In this document: positions 36,788-45,953 of the stretch, one piece after another | Numbering within the stretch: the first letter of the stretch is position 1 | How the letters are laid out: every line of letters begins with the position of its first letter | Assembly (NCBI GenBank): GCA_947499545.1 | Contig: CANMOZ010000002.1 | Location: 248,001-312,000 of the forward strand | Reading direction: 5' to 3' | DNA: 64,000 nucleotides | Origin: an uncultured Saccharospirillaceae bacterium | GTDB taxonomy: Bacteria > Pseudomonadota > Gammaproteobacteria > Pseudomonadales > Oceanobacteraceae | The notes under the pieces: generated by a model | Told to the model about the DNA's origin: nothing | The model's input: only the letters and a program-made list of their open reading frames with translations | The model's database searches: none | Program-made: the position numbers and the translations under genes

Positions 36788-37183
36788 ATGGACCGTTGGA
36801 GTGATCCAGACTTGCTCGATACCGGCGAACGTGTCAATTTCCCGCTAGATAATCAAGACGCGCTCGTTCAACGGGCATCCATTTCCCTATTAAAGGGAGA
36901 CTTTTCCGTTGAGCTTTGTCAGCTTACACCGCGTGGTATGACAGTGGAGGCGCTCAGGGATGAGATTGATAAGATTTTACCACCCGATGAAGCGAGGTTG
37001 GGCCAGTTCCCAATGAGGCTTTCCCTGCCATTTAAAAGCAGCAGTACGATGTCTATTACCCTTTGTTGTAAACTGGTGTCCATTCGCCGCATATCGCAGG
37101 TAAAATTCAGAGCGGACTTCCAGTTTTTGGATTTGTCAGATGAAGGGCATAGGTTAATCGCGGTTTATCTTCAGGATCAATAG
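36788..37183 (+). CDS. PilZ-like domain protein
   Basis: The 131-residue protein looks like a single PilZ-type beta barrel: FPMRLSLPF, then MSITLCCKLVSIRRISQVKFRADFQFLDLSDEGHRLIAVYL. Canonical PilZ proteins bind cyclic di-GMP through an N-terminal RxxxR and a D/NxSxxG motif. Here the matching region is LTPRGMTVE and no RxxxR is evident, so ligand binding is doubtful. It may be a PilZ protein that lost the nucleotide or a related fold. It converges on yigZ with a 9-bp gap. Confidence 0.55.
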   Translation: MDRWSDPDLLDTGERVNFPLDNQDALVQRASISLLKGDFSVELCQLTPRGMTVEALRDEIDKILPPDEARLGQFPMRLSLPFKSSSTMSITLCCKLVSIRRISQVKFRADFQFLDLSDEGHRLIAVYLQDQ

Positions 37184-37192
37184 ATCAGCTGA

Positions 37193-37801
37193 TTAGGTGC
37201 ATTTTTTCCAAGGATAGGGCAGAAGCTCTGCTAAGTGCTCATCGTTAATGTGCAATGGAATCTGAGCCTGTAACCTAACCTGTTCCCCATATTGCCGCTC
37301 AGTTATTTGAATGTCTTCAGCGAGTAATTGGCGCTGAACCTTATCTTCTTTATCATACGGCCCTTCTAGCCAAACAGCGTTCGTTGGATACACCAGCTCA
37401 AACGTCATAGGGGTTAATGACTCTTTAATCCCTTGTGTATAGGCTCGGGCTAAGCCACCAGTACCTAACTTTATGCCTCCAAAGTAACGAGTGACGATGA
37501 TGCCGGTTTCTCCTAATGACGCATTATCGTGCTGGTAGCCCGTTAAGGCTTTCAGCATAGGTTGTCCGGCGGTACCTGAAGGTTCACCATCATCACTGGC
37601 GCCATGCAGTCTTGAATCGAGAGGGTTGCCCAATGTAAAGGCATAACAGTGATGAGATGCCTTTGGGTGTTGCGTTTTAATCTTCTCAAGAAAGCTCTTA
37701 AATGTAGCGGCGTCTGGGCATCGACAAGCCTGAGCTATAAAACGGCTGCGTTTAATCTCGTACTCTACAATAGTTGTTTTAGTCGGAGCCCAATAATTCA
37801 T
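37193..37801 (-). CDS. yigZ: YigZ/IMPACT family protein
   Basis: The 202-residue protein has the UPF0029 N-terminal domain: YEIKRSRFIAQACRCP, HPKASHHCYAFTLG, RLHGASDDGEPSGTAGQPML and VTRYFGGIKLGTGGLARAYTQ. A C-terminal DUF1949-like domain follows. The eukaryotic relative IMPACT modulates translation control; the bacterial role is not settled. Length matches the family. It is downstream of rlmG on the same strand. Confidence 0.92.
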   Translation of the reverse strand: MNYWAPTKTTIVEYEIKRSRFIAQACRCPDAATFKSFLEKIKTQHPKASHHCYAFTLGNPLDSRLHGASDDGEPSGTAGQPMLKALTGYQHDNASLGETGIIVTRYFGGIKLGTGGLARAYTQGIKESLTPMTFELVYPTNAVWLEGPYDKEDKVQRQLLAEDIQITERQYGEQVRLQAQIPLHINDEHLAELLPYPWKKCT

Positions 37802-37825
37802 GCAGCTTCCTTCATTACATTCCCG

Positions 37826-39046
37826 TTAGAAAAAAGACGCTTGCTGACAGGCTTTTAGAATCACAAATTTGGGATTTTGAGCCATCAATTCAACACAAGA
37901 GAAGTGTTTCTTTAGGGTGTTTCGATGCCCTAAGTGCCGATTAGCAACAATCCATAATGTGCCTGATGGTTTTAATCGTTTGCAACTGTCCGAAAACATT
38001 CGGTGTGCTATGTCGATTCCTACCCGATGTGTTTCATGGAAAGGGGGGTTGCAAAGAATGTGGTCGAACCTTAAATCGTTACCCACTTCAGAAAAAATGT
38101 CACTATGATAAAAGCCAATTTTGGGTGCATTGCTTGATGTCTCATCGAACAAATTACGTTGAACATTCACTCTTGCTGCCGCGATTGCCATGTGAGAGTC
38201 ATCAATAAAGGTAGTCGATGTAATATTATTGGAGATTTTGTTAGCGGTTATCCCCAAAGCCCCATTGCCACAGCCAAGGTCGCATATATCACCTTCCAAA
38301 TAAGGCATGTTTTCGAGCAGAAAACGACAACCAATATCAAGTTTTCGCCTTGAAAAACCATTGGAGTAATTAATCAAGGAAATGCCTTCAGGTGTTTCAT
38401 ACTGGAAAATCTTTTCTAGCTTTTGTGTATCTGGCTTTTTTCTCGGGGTTTGCGCAATAAAGGCCCTTGCTTTTTTAACCGCGTGGGGAATATCTAAGTG
38501 CTCAAAGTAGCGGTTGAGAATGGCATTAATTTGTGGGGTTAAGTGCTTAATCATGCCGGCACAGATGATCTTGCTGTCTGAGTGTGCGTTCTGCCATAAA
38601 CTAAATATTTGCTCTTCAAAGAAGTCCATGTTTTTGGGAATTTGCACCAGAGCCAAATCATAAGGCTGTGAAAGATCGGCTAAATCGGCATGGGCGAAGA
38701 CATCCAGTTCGTTAATGTTAGCGTTGTCTTTGATCGCTCGTGCCGACGTTGCAGAATCTTGATAGCTGAATAGGTTAATTGTCGAATGAGCGCTTGCCAA
38801 ACTGAGGGATATAGCGCCCCTACTATCATTAAACACCTGAATAGTTTGAGCGCGATCAGTTGTTAGAAAGCCATCCATGAGCGAGAGCAGTAAAGAGTCT
38901 GCTGCATTCCAAGGCTGCTGAGTTGTATGTGTAATAAGCTTGATTGAGCTAATGGCAGATGTATAAATATCGGTATTTAGCACAAGAGGTTTACTCAACT
39001 TGTTCGGGCTATTGATTAAGGCAGTAACGTTGGTGGTATCGCCCAA
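37826..39046 (-). CDS. rlmG: 23S rRNA m2G1835 methyltransferase RlmG
   Basis: The 406-residue protein has an N-terminal decayed methyltransferase domain (about 1-200) and an active C-terminal class I domain. The SAM-binding loop is ICDLGCGNGALG (about 254-265) and the catalytic NPPF lies at about 333-336. This two-domain arrangement is that of RlmG/RsmC; the sequence around IPKNMDFFEEQI fits RlmG. It methylates a guanine of 23S rRNA at N2. The preceding gene ends 2 bp before its start. Confidence 0.85.
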   Translation of the reverse strand: MGDTTNVTALINSPNKLSKPLVLNTDIYTSAISSIKLITHTTQQPWNAADSLLLSLMDGFLTTDRAQTIQVFNDSRGAISLSLASAHSTINLFSYQDSATSARAIKDNANINELDVFAHADLADLSQPYDLALVQIPKNMDFFEEQIFSLWQNAHSDSKIICAGMIKHLTPQINAILNRYFEHLDIPHAVKKARAFIAQTPRKKPDTQKLEKIFQYETPEGISLINYSNGFSRRKLDIGCRFLLENMPYLEGDICDLGCGNGALGITANKISNNITSTTFIDDSHMAIAAARVNVQRNLFDETSSNAPKIGFYHSDIFSEVGNDLRFDHILCNPPFHETHRVGIDIAHRMFSDSCKRLKPSGTLWIVANRHLGHRNTLKKHFSCVELMAQNPKFVILKACQQASFF

Positions 39047-39048
39047 CG

Positions 39049-39444
39049 TTAAAAAATGTCTTTGTGGATGCCTTTTTCAAAATTGTCCCAAACACTGGGT
39101 TTTTCAACGGATTCTTTTTGTTGGCCTTGTTTTATCGAACGAGCAGCATCATTCTTGGGCGTTGCAGCCTTAGGTTTACTTTGATGACTTCTGGCTGGAG
39201 ATTTAGGTGTGGCAGTAGCAGTCGTTGTTCTTTCTTGACTTATAACCCGAGACTCTTGCTCCTGATTCTCTTCATTTTTTAGCGCTTCCTGATGCAGAGC
39301 AAAAATGGATTTTTGCTTTTTATCCGTCTTGAAGCGGCTCTTATGCTGGCGATCTGTTTGGGTTGATTTCTGAAGCTTGGAGCGGCTACCTGTTTTCACC
39401 TGGTGGATGCGCTTTAGAGAGCGTGATTTTTTCTTACGAGTCAT
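39049..39444 (-). CDS. Hypothetical very basic, disordered protein
   Basis: The 131-residue protein is dense in Lys, Arg, Ser, Thr and Gln (MTRKKKSRSLKRIHQVKTGSR...), with no hydrophobic core, ending VWDNFEKGIHKDIF. It directly precedes rlmG in the same operon, so a link to ribosome or RNA work is plausible but only inferred. I do not recognise a family. Confidence 0.55.
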   Translation of the reverse strand: MTRKKKSRSLKRIHQVKTGSRSKLQKSTQTDRQHKSRFKTDKKQKSIFALHQEALKNEENQEQESRVISQERTTTATATPKSPARSHQSKPKAATPKNDAARSIKQGQQKESVEKPSVWDNFEKGIHKDIF

Positions 39445-39924
39445 GAGCGAGTGGACCTTTACTAACTAAAGCTTTGGATGTCTGCATCCATAAAAGGGCA
39501 TTGTACCATATAGGATGGCTGATTAGGGAGCCAGAGGCCGTTAAAATGAATCTTAAATAAGGGGTGAGTGTTGGAACCCTATGGCACTGGTCGAGGCCGG
39601 AGTAGGTTGGGTTGGCTACCTATTCTTATTCAACAAAGACCCATATCTGATGAATTTACAGCCATGGGGCTTTATTGTTGACACCGCTAAGAGTAGACTA
39701 GCGACAGTTTCAACGAGCTTCGGGAACCTAAAGCGAGCCTAAATCCTCTCGTTTTAGTGCCTAACATACATCAGTTACCCTGATAGGGCTTTTTGGCCTG
39801 GCGAAGTTCAACGAGTAATGCTGAAGTGTATGTAAGGGGCTTTGCTAGGTAAGCAATCCTTTACAACTTGAGAGAATGAAAAACCCCTGTCTTATAAGAT
39901 GCTTGGCTGTATGCTGGTCGGAAC
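39445..39924. other. Intergenic region upstream of the DUF4062 gene
   Basis: 480 bp with no supportable gene or known RNA. It holds the divergent promoters for the basic-protein/rlmG operon and the DUF4062 gene. Confidence 0.45.
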
Positions 39925-40878
39925 ATGTTAGTAAGCACAAAAACCCCATTCAGTCTCTATATTTGCGCTTGGGAGCCTGATCTTGCTCGGGAAGTCTACG
40001 AAGTGAGCCGTCAACTGATCGCTTCAGGGACTGTCCCTTTGCACATTCCCTATTTACCCGAATACGGTGAATTTGACTGGCAAGCAACCCGCACTCTCAT
40101 TGATCGAGCTGACGCTTACATCATCATGACCGGTGAGCAGTATGGCACTCTTTCTCCTACTGGGGAGAGTTATCTGCATCGTGAAGTTTCTTACATCCTT
40201 GCTCGAAATCGCCCTGTTGCGAGCTTTATGCGCAATACGGCTGCTCTAGCCAAAAATCTCGAAGAAGCTCGTCGGTTAGTGAGCATGCAAAACCAACTTA
40301 AACAGGGATATCATAAGTTCTGGTCTGGTCGAGAAGAGCTTTTGATCCATGTCAGAGCTGGCTGGACTCATCTATATCGCCTGTTGTCTGCTGCTGCGCC
40401 ATCATCAACAGGATTGGTTGGCAGTAGTGTCAACGGGAATTCCCCTGCGAGCCCTCAAATAAATGTGGAATTCAATCCCAACGCGTCCCTGGAAATTCAT
40501 TGTACGGCAAAAGTGTTTAGTCATGGTCAAATGACTCCAGTGGAAAAGCGATTGAAAATCTCATGGCAAAAAACCTTAGCCGCGGTTGGCCCCTTAATGC
40601 TGGCGCCTGTTCGAGAGGATAAGGTCAGAGGTGCTTTAGAAGATTTCATTGAAGAAAATTACCGCAGTACATTTTTGGAAGCGATCAAAGATGCCCACGC
40701 GGTGGGAGATGTAAAAGTTAACCGATTAGAATTCCAAAAATTAAAGGCCTATCTAAAAAGTGCCGGTATGGTGACAAACGTTGCTTCCACGGCGGGTGGT
40801 TTACATAATTACTGGCAGTTGACCTCTAATGGTGAGCAGTGGTTAAACGGCGTTATGCAAGAGAATTGGCGGCGTTAA
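39925..40878 (+). CDS. DUF4062-type domain protein
   Basis: The 317-residue soluble protein has an N-terminal domain (about 8-105) with the DUF4062 pattern. It includes SLYICAWEPDLAREVYEV, then LIDRADAYIIMTGEQYGTLSPTGESYLHREVSYILARNRPVASFM. This fold, related to TIR and nucleotide-deoxyribosyltransferase folds, is common at the N-terminus of bacterial STAND and immune-like proteins. The middle (about 175-250) is strand-rich with no P-loop. The C-terminal 70 residues look like a winged-helix (NRLEFQKLKAYLKSAGMVT ... YWQLTSNGEQWLNG). It has no NTPase or effector domain, which is unusual. It is a single-gene unit. Confidence 0.6.
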   Translation: MLVSTKTPFSLYICAWEPDLAREVYEVSRQLIASGTVPLHIPYLPEYGEFDWQATRTLIDRADAYIIMTGEQYGTLSPTGESYLHREVSYILARNRPVASFMRNTAALAKNLEEARRLVSMQNQLKQGYHKFWSGREELLIHVRAGWTHLYRLLSAAAPSSTGLVGSSVNGNSPASPQINVEFNPNASLEIHCTAKVFSHGQMTPVEKRLKISWQKTLAAVGPLMLAPVREDKVRGALEDFIEENYRSTFLEAIKDAHAVGDVKVNRLEFQKLKAYLKSAGMVTNVASTAGGLHNYWQLTSNGEQWLNGVMQENWRR

Positions 40879-41072
40879 CATTGTTTCTCCCCTTTAAACC
40901 TGTAAGTCGAGCCGTCAGTCTTCTCCCATATAAGCAAATAAAAATTTCCGCCTAAATCTTACGGATCTTGGTCGGTCACCAATCATTTCCGTGTTGATGA
41001 AACATTTCCGTTTGGTATTATTGTGCAGGTCAATTCTTGCACGCCGTTACAATTCCAATAGGTCCCTGTTTT

Positions 41073-42590
41073 ATGAAACCCCCTTTTAACTATGTGGGCA
41101 CTTGCTTGGCGTTAGCTTTTGCTAGCACAAGCGCTGTTGCTGCACCCAAAATTATTGGTGGGCAGAACTCTTCACCCTATGAATGGATGGCGAGTTTAAA
41201 GTTTGAAAATACCAGTATAAATTATCTGCACCACTTTTGTGGCGGTTCGTTAATTGCAGATCAATGGGTTTTAACAGCTGCTCATTGTGTTGAAGGGGTA
41301 GGTAGGAAATGGTATCCAGAAGAAGGGAAGTTTAAACTCAAAAAGCTTGGCAATAAGAAGGTGGATTTTAAGGTTGATATTGGCGGTGTAAAATACGACG
41401 GTTCTGATGCGGTTGAGTCAATCCCTGTAAAAGCAATTTATGTTCATAAGAGTTATGGGAGCGTAGGCCACGGGTATGATATCGCGCTTTTAAAGTTAAG
41501 CAAAAAATCCACCATAACTCCGGTAACAATAGCTAGCGCTGAACTGCCAGCTAATGCCAATCTTGATGTTATCGGCTGGGGGCAAACGGTTAATAATAAA
41601 AATAGAGTGAACTTGTTGGCAGATAACTACAAAGGTAAATGGCATCTAAATTTTCCAATCTTTTCAATTTTGCCAAAGCGTATTGAGAAAATGAGTTCAT
41701 CAGATCTCCTTGGTGCTCATTCGAATTATGACGATTTGCGGAAAATTCAAAGGACTGCAAAAGATAATCGTCTAATGGAAGAACGTGATTCTGATAAATT
41801 GATTAAAAGTTGGAGTTACTTTTCTGCCAGGAAAAACCCAAGTAACCTGCAGAAAACAAATGTTGCGATTATCGACAGAGTGAGCTGTAATGATATGATT
41901 CAAAATCCAAGAAAGCACAATGCATTAGCTGATTTGGATTTGTATAAAGCTCGTTATTCGAATAAGGTTGATGCAGCTGCTTTAGCTCTAGGCAAATCCT
42001 ATACTCCAAGTGTTGCAGTTAAAAATAATGAGGATAAAAAGAAGTTGCTCCAAGAGCAGGCCATTCTTGCAACCAAATTGTTTTACGATCACCTGGATCA
42101 GGTGAAAAATGATGTGTATGCCGATAGGTTGGAACCATTTGCATCAACAAAGAGTGTGAATGAAAGTCAAATATGCGTTTACGATAATGTTAATATCGGA
42201 TTGAATAGAACAAATCCCTGTTCTGGTGATAGTGGCGGACCTGCATTTTCTAAAGCAACAAATTCTTTGTATGGAATAGCAAGCTATGTAGCTAATGGCA
42301 TTTGCAATGCCAATAATTCACCTTCTGTTTATACAAATGTTGTTCATTTTGATGCCTGGATCACAGCGGCAATGAATAACCCCAATAACACTGAAACGCG
42401 CCTACCTGAAGGGACTGTTGTAGAGCAACCCAAACCAGAACCTAAGCTAGAACCTAAGCCAGAACCTAAGCCAGAACCTAAGCCAGAACCTAAGCCTAAA
42501 TCGTCTTCCGGTTCTTCTAGTGGTGGTTCATTTGGTTTCTGGGCTTTGTTGTTAGTAGCATTGTTGCCTGTGCGTAGGTTGAGAGGTTAA
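41073..42590 (+). CDS. Secreted trypsin-like serine protease with large insertion and GlyGly-CTERM anchor
   Basis: The 505-residue protein has a signal peptide (about 1-24), then KIIGG. The cut-activated N-terminus therefore lies almost at the signal cleavage site. The triad is His71 (VLTAAHC), Asp136 (GYDIALLKL) and Ser387 (NPCSGDSGGP). Asp to Ser spans about 250 residues, far more than the usual 90 or so; a Lys-rich insert fills about 180-345. After the protease comes a five-fold PKPEP linker and a GlyGly-CTERM tail (SSSGGSFGFWALLLVALLPVRRLRG), the signal for rhombosortase and type II secretion. I chose the ATG at 41073, which opens the signal peptide. A terminator follows. Confidence 0.87.
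   Translation: MKPPFNYVGTCLALAFASTSAVAAPKIIGGQNSSPYEWMASLKFENTSINYLHHFCGGSLIADQWVLTAAHCVEGVGRKWYPEEGKFKLKKLGNKKVDFKVDIGGVKYDGSDAVESIPVKAIYVHKSYGSVGHGYDIALLKLSKKSTITPVTIASAELPANANLDVIGWGQTVNNKNRVNLLADNYKGKWHLNFPIFSILPKRIEKMSSSDLLGAHSNYDDLRKIQRTAKDNRLMEERDSDKLIKSWSYFSARKNPSNLQKTNVAIIDRVSCNDMIQNPRKHNALADLDLYKARYSNKVDAAALALGKSYTPSVAVKNNEDKKKLLQEQAILATKLFYDHLDQVKNDVYADRLEPFASTKSVNESQICVYDNVNIGLNRTNPCSGDSGGPAFSKATNSLYGIASYVANGICNANNSPSVYTNVVHFDAWITAAMNNPNNTETRLPEGTVVEQPKPEPKLEPKPEPKPEPKPEPKPKSSSGSSSGGSFGFWALLLVALLPVRRLRG
42435..42494 (+). repeat. Tandem 12-bp repeat in the protease linker
   Basis: Five units of CCAGAACCTAAG (the second has T for C), encoding PEPK repeats. Copy number is likely to vary by slippage. 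Confidence 0.85.
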
Positions 42591-42620
42591 TCTGCGTTTT
42601 TAAAAAGTTGAAAGATAAAA

Positions 42621-42647
42621 AGAGCAGCTATCGCTGCTCTTTTTTTG
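42621..42647 (+). terminator. Rho-independent terminator of the protease gene
   Basis: AGAGCAGC, loop TATC, GCTGCTCT, then seven T. Strong and correctly placed 30 bp after the stop. Confidence 0.9.
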
Positions 42648-42659
42648 TCTGGTAAGAAT

Positions 42660-45134
42660 TTATGCAATATTACGGAGAGTTTTCATAGGAGGATTCTGAA
42701 CAACTGATTGACAACTGAGTGTGCCAAGCGCCCCAATGAATAATGCACCCAGGAGCGGAGTGAACAACCATAAGGTTGTATGGATGGTGATGGGAAGCTC
42801 CAATGCCCAATGACTAATAGCGGCTAAAGCGAGTTCTGAACCGATAGCGGCCATTCCCCCAGAGCAAAAACCAATAAGCATAAATTCCCCTAGAATACTC
42901 GATCGAATTAATGCGCTTTGTGCACCGAGTGCGCGAACAAGAGCGGCTTCTTGAAGGCGTTCACTGATACTGGTTCGAACACCTGCTAGCAAAACTAAAG
43001 CACCTGCAAACAGCATCAACGCTAAGATACCCTCAATCGCAAAAGATACTTGATGTATGGTGGTTTGAATACGATCAATGATTTTGTCGACTTCAATAAC
43101 CGTTACGGTTGGAAAACGTTGAATGAATTGAACAATAAAGGGCTTTTGTTCTTTGGGTAAATAAAAACTTCCTATATAAGTTTGAGGTAGATGATCAAGA
43201 GTTCCTGGTGAAAATAACATAAAAAAGTTTGGCGTCATGGTATCCCAAGAAAGCGATCGAATGTTGATAATCTCTGCAGAAAAAGGTAAGCCTCCAGCAG
43301 AGAAATGAATGCGATCACCGATGCTGACACCTAATTCTTTTGCGAGTTTTTCTTCTATCGATATTCCACGATCGCCAGATTGCCACCAACGCCCAGCCTC
43401 AATGTTGTTTCCAATAGGTACGTTCTTACTCCAACTCAAATTTAATTCACGTCGAGTCGCTGGGTTGTCTTGATGGGGCCAGTCAGAAATTTCAATATCA
43501 TTGACAGCAGTGACTCTTGCACGTACGGATGGGTATAAAAACCTTTGTTTAATGCCCGCGTTATCGAGTTCAGATTGAACAGCGTCTTTCTCGTGTGGGG
43601 TGATATTGACAAGAAAGTGGTTTGGTGCATCAACGGGTATTTTCAAACGCCATTCATGCAGTAACGAGGTTCGGGCAAAATATAAGGTTGCTAAGGCAAG
43701 AAAGGCGGTTCCAAAGGCAGCCAGAATAAGTGTATTAAATCCCTGCCGTCGATGTAAGCTGCCTGTTACCAGGCGCCACCTTGGGTGTTTCCGGCCAAGT
43801 AGTCTACTAAGAGGCATTAATGCAAATAAGCCAGTCAATCTTGCCAGCATCAACAATAAAGTGAGCCCTGTAATTAACGCTAACGTGAGCGTCAAGCTGT
43901 TGGTTAATCCTGCGATTAAAAAACAAAAACAAAGAGGGCCGGGGATATAATTCAACCAGTCCTTTCCTTCTGGATTGCTCCAATCTTGTTGTAAGGTTTT
44001 CATTGGGGAGGTTCGGCTTAGCTGCCATAGAGATGGCAGTGCAAACCCTAAAGTGCACAATAGCCCTGCTAAACCACCTATAATAAGAGGCTTCCACTGT
44101 GGGGCAGGAGCACTCATTTCTAATAATTGTTCAATAAAATGAGCGATGAAATGTTGCAGTACCCAAGCGCAAGCTAATCCCATTAAGGTCGCACAAGAGG
44201 CCATAAAAAAAACTTGATAAGCATAAAGTGCGAACGTTTGGTGTTGAGATAGCCCTAAACTTTTAATGACGGCGACGTATTGGGTATGCCTTAGGCTATA
44301 CCGTCGACATGAGAGTACAATCGCAACGCAGGCTAACATGACGGCAAGGCTGCCCGTTAGGTATAAAAAAGAAGAAGCTCTATCTATCGTTTTGGCGACA
44401 CGAGGGTTGTTTTCGTTTAAATCGAGAATTCTGTCGTGCTCCGTTAAGATGGGTTCCAATTTTTTTAAATAGGAAGCAATGTTTTCTGAGCCCCCTCCTA
44501 AAAGTAAACGGTACCGAATACGGCTGCCGGGTTGGATGATACCTGTTGCTTCCAAGTCATTCAGATTCATCATTAATCGGGCACCTAAATTAATAAAGCT
44601 TAGGCCTCGGTCGGGCTCGAACTCTAAGATGGCGCTAACAACAAATGAAACTTCACCGATGGTGAGTTTATCGCCCAATCGAACATCCAATAAACGCATT
44701 AAGTGTGGCTCTACCCATACCTCTCCAATGGAGGGGCCTTGCTTTATCGATACAGGTTGGCTATCAAAACTGCGTTTAATTTCTAAGTGGCCCATTAGTG
44801 GATATTCTGAAGAGACGGCTTTTACTGCGGCAATTTGAAAACGGCCTTGGTGTTGAATCATCGTTGGAAACTGAGCAATTTTCCCTGTTGCAAGCCCTTG
44901 TTTTTGTGCTTCCTCTAGCCATTCTATTGGGATTGACTTGCTGCTTTGAATAGCGCTTTCGGCGGCTAAAAAAGTTTGGGATTGTTGAATAAACGCTTGC
45001 TGAAGTCGGTTCGTGACAAGTGCTATGGTAGAAATCACGGTGACGGCTAGCATTAAAGCCAAGCCTACAATGAGTAACTCACCACCGCGCCAATCTCGCC
45101 AGAGCAATTTCAAGGAGAGCATGAGATTAGCCAT
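42660..45134 (-). CDS. ybbP: YbbP-type ABC transporter permease
   Basis: The 824-residue protein has the FtsX/MacB-type double-module layout: an N-terminal helix, a periplasmic domain, a block of helices (about 255-450), a second periplasmic domain and three C-terminal helices. RDWRGGELLIVGLALMLAV at the start is typical of YbbP. With YbbA it forms an exporter encoded beside the tesA esterase in many gammaproteobacteria; its substrate is unsettled. It overlaps ybbA by 8 bp. Confidence 0.88.
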   Translation of the reverse strand: MANLMLSLKLLWRDWRGGELLIVGLALMLAVTVISTIALVTNRLQQAFIQQSQTFLAAESAIQSSKSIPIEWLEEAQKQGLATGKIAQFPTMIQHQGRFQIAAVKAVSSEYPLMGHLEIKRSFDSQPVSIKQGPSIGEVWVEPHLMRLLDVRLGDKLTIGEVSFVVSAILEFEPDRGLSFINLGARLMMNLNDLEATGIIQPGSRIRYRLLLGGGSENIASYLKKLEPILTEHDRILDLNENNPRVAKTIDRASSFLYLTGSLAVMLACVAIVLSCRRYSLRHTQYVAVIKSLGLSQHQTFALYAYQVFFMASCATLMGLACAWVLQHFIAHFIEQLLEMSAPAPQWKPLIIGGLAGLLCTLGFALPSLWQLSRTSPMKTLQQDWSNPEGKDWLNYIPGPLCFCFLIAGLTNSLTLTLALITGLTLLLMLARLTGLFALMPLSRLLGRKHPRWRLVTGSLHRRQGFNTLILAAFGTAFLALATLYFARTSLLHEWRLKIPVDAPNHFLVNITPHEKDAVQSELDNAGIKQRFLYPSVRARVTAVNDIEISDWPHQDNPATRRELNLSWSKNVPIGNNIEAGRWWQSGDRGISIEEKLAKELGVSIGDRIHFSAGGLPFSAEIINIRSLSWDTMTPNFFMLFSPGTLDHLPQTYIGSFYLPKEQKPFIVQFIQRFPTVTVIEVDKIIDRIQTTIHQVSFAIEGILALMLFAGALVLLAGVRTSISERLQEAALVRALGAQSALIRSSILGEFMLIGFCSGGMAAIGSELALAAISHWALELPITIHTTLWLFTPLLGALFIGALGTLSCQSVVQNPPMKTLRNIA

Positions 45135-45882
45135 GTTGACCCTTCTGTGACGTTGTGGGTTCAGACTGTTCTTCTGTATGGGAGTGCGTTTCTTGTTTTT
45201 GAGGTGTTACGGAATCAGACACTATTTTTCCCGCATCTAATTGGATTTGACGGCGACAGCGCTCGGCTAAGGTGAGTTCATGTGTCACGAGTACCAGCGT
45301 GGTTTGCGTTTCTTGATTGAGAGTAAAGAGCAAGTCCGAAATGTGGTGACCGTTGTGCGTATCCAGGCTACCGGTGGGTTCGTCGGCAAATAAAATGTTG
45401 GGCTGGCTCGCAAAAGCACGAGCAATGGCGACGCGCTGCTGTTCACCGCCTGACAATTGTCTGGGGTAATGATGTTTGCGATGCCCTAAATGGACGCGTT
45501 CCAAAAACTGTTCAGCCAACGACCGAGCATCAGTGTCGTTTCTGAGCTCTGAAGGCAGCATGACGTTTTCAAGAGCGGTTAGGCCTGGTAGCAATTGGAA
45601 CGTTTGAAACACGAAACCAACTTGCTGAGCCCTTAAGTGCGCTCTGGCTTCTTCATCCAAGTCTGACATGGGCTGCTGTGCCAGCCAAAGTTTGCCTGAT
45701 GTGGGTGTGTCCAGCCCAGCCAAAAGTCCAAGTAAAGTGGATTTGCCTGAACCTGAGGCACCCACGATTGCAACGGAATCGCCTTGAGTGATACTTAGGT
45801 GAATGTCCGACAAAATATCAAGGGTGCCTTCCGACGTGAAAACTTGATAATTCAGAGCTTCAGCTTGCAAAATAATCGACAT
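45127..45882 (-). CDS. ybbA: YbbA-type ABC transporter ATPase
   Basis: The 251-residue ATPase has Walker [10 protein letters not shown] (about 42), the Q-loop in [18 protein letters not shown], signature [14 protein letters not shown], Walker [13 protein letters not shown] and VTHE. It belongs to the LolD/MacB-like class. It has a Gln/Glu/His-rich C-terminal tail beyond the usual end. It is divergent from tesA with 71 bp between them, the conserved ybbA-tesA arrangement. Confidence 0.9.
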   Translation of the reverse strand: MSIILQAEALNYQVFTSEGTLDILSDIHLSITQGDSVAIVGASGSGKSTLLGLLAGLDTPTSGKLWLAQQPMSDLDEEARAHLRAQQVGFVFQTFQLLPGLTALENVMLPSELRNDTDARSLAEQFLERVHLGHRKHHYPRQLSGGEQQRVAIARAFASQPNILFADEPTGSLDTHNGHHISDLLFTLNQETQTTLVLVTHELTLAERCRRQIQLDAGKIVSDSVTPQKQETHSHTEEQSEPTTSQKGQHG

Positions 45883-45953
45883 AGGGAAATATCCTAGGCG
45901 CTTTTAAGAAATCCCTGTTGTCATAGGGAAATAGTCACAGTGAGACGTTTATC

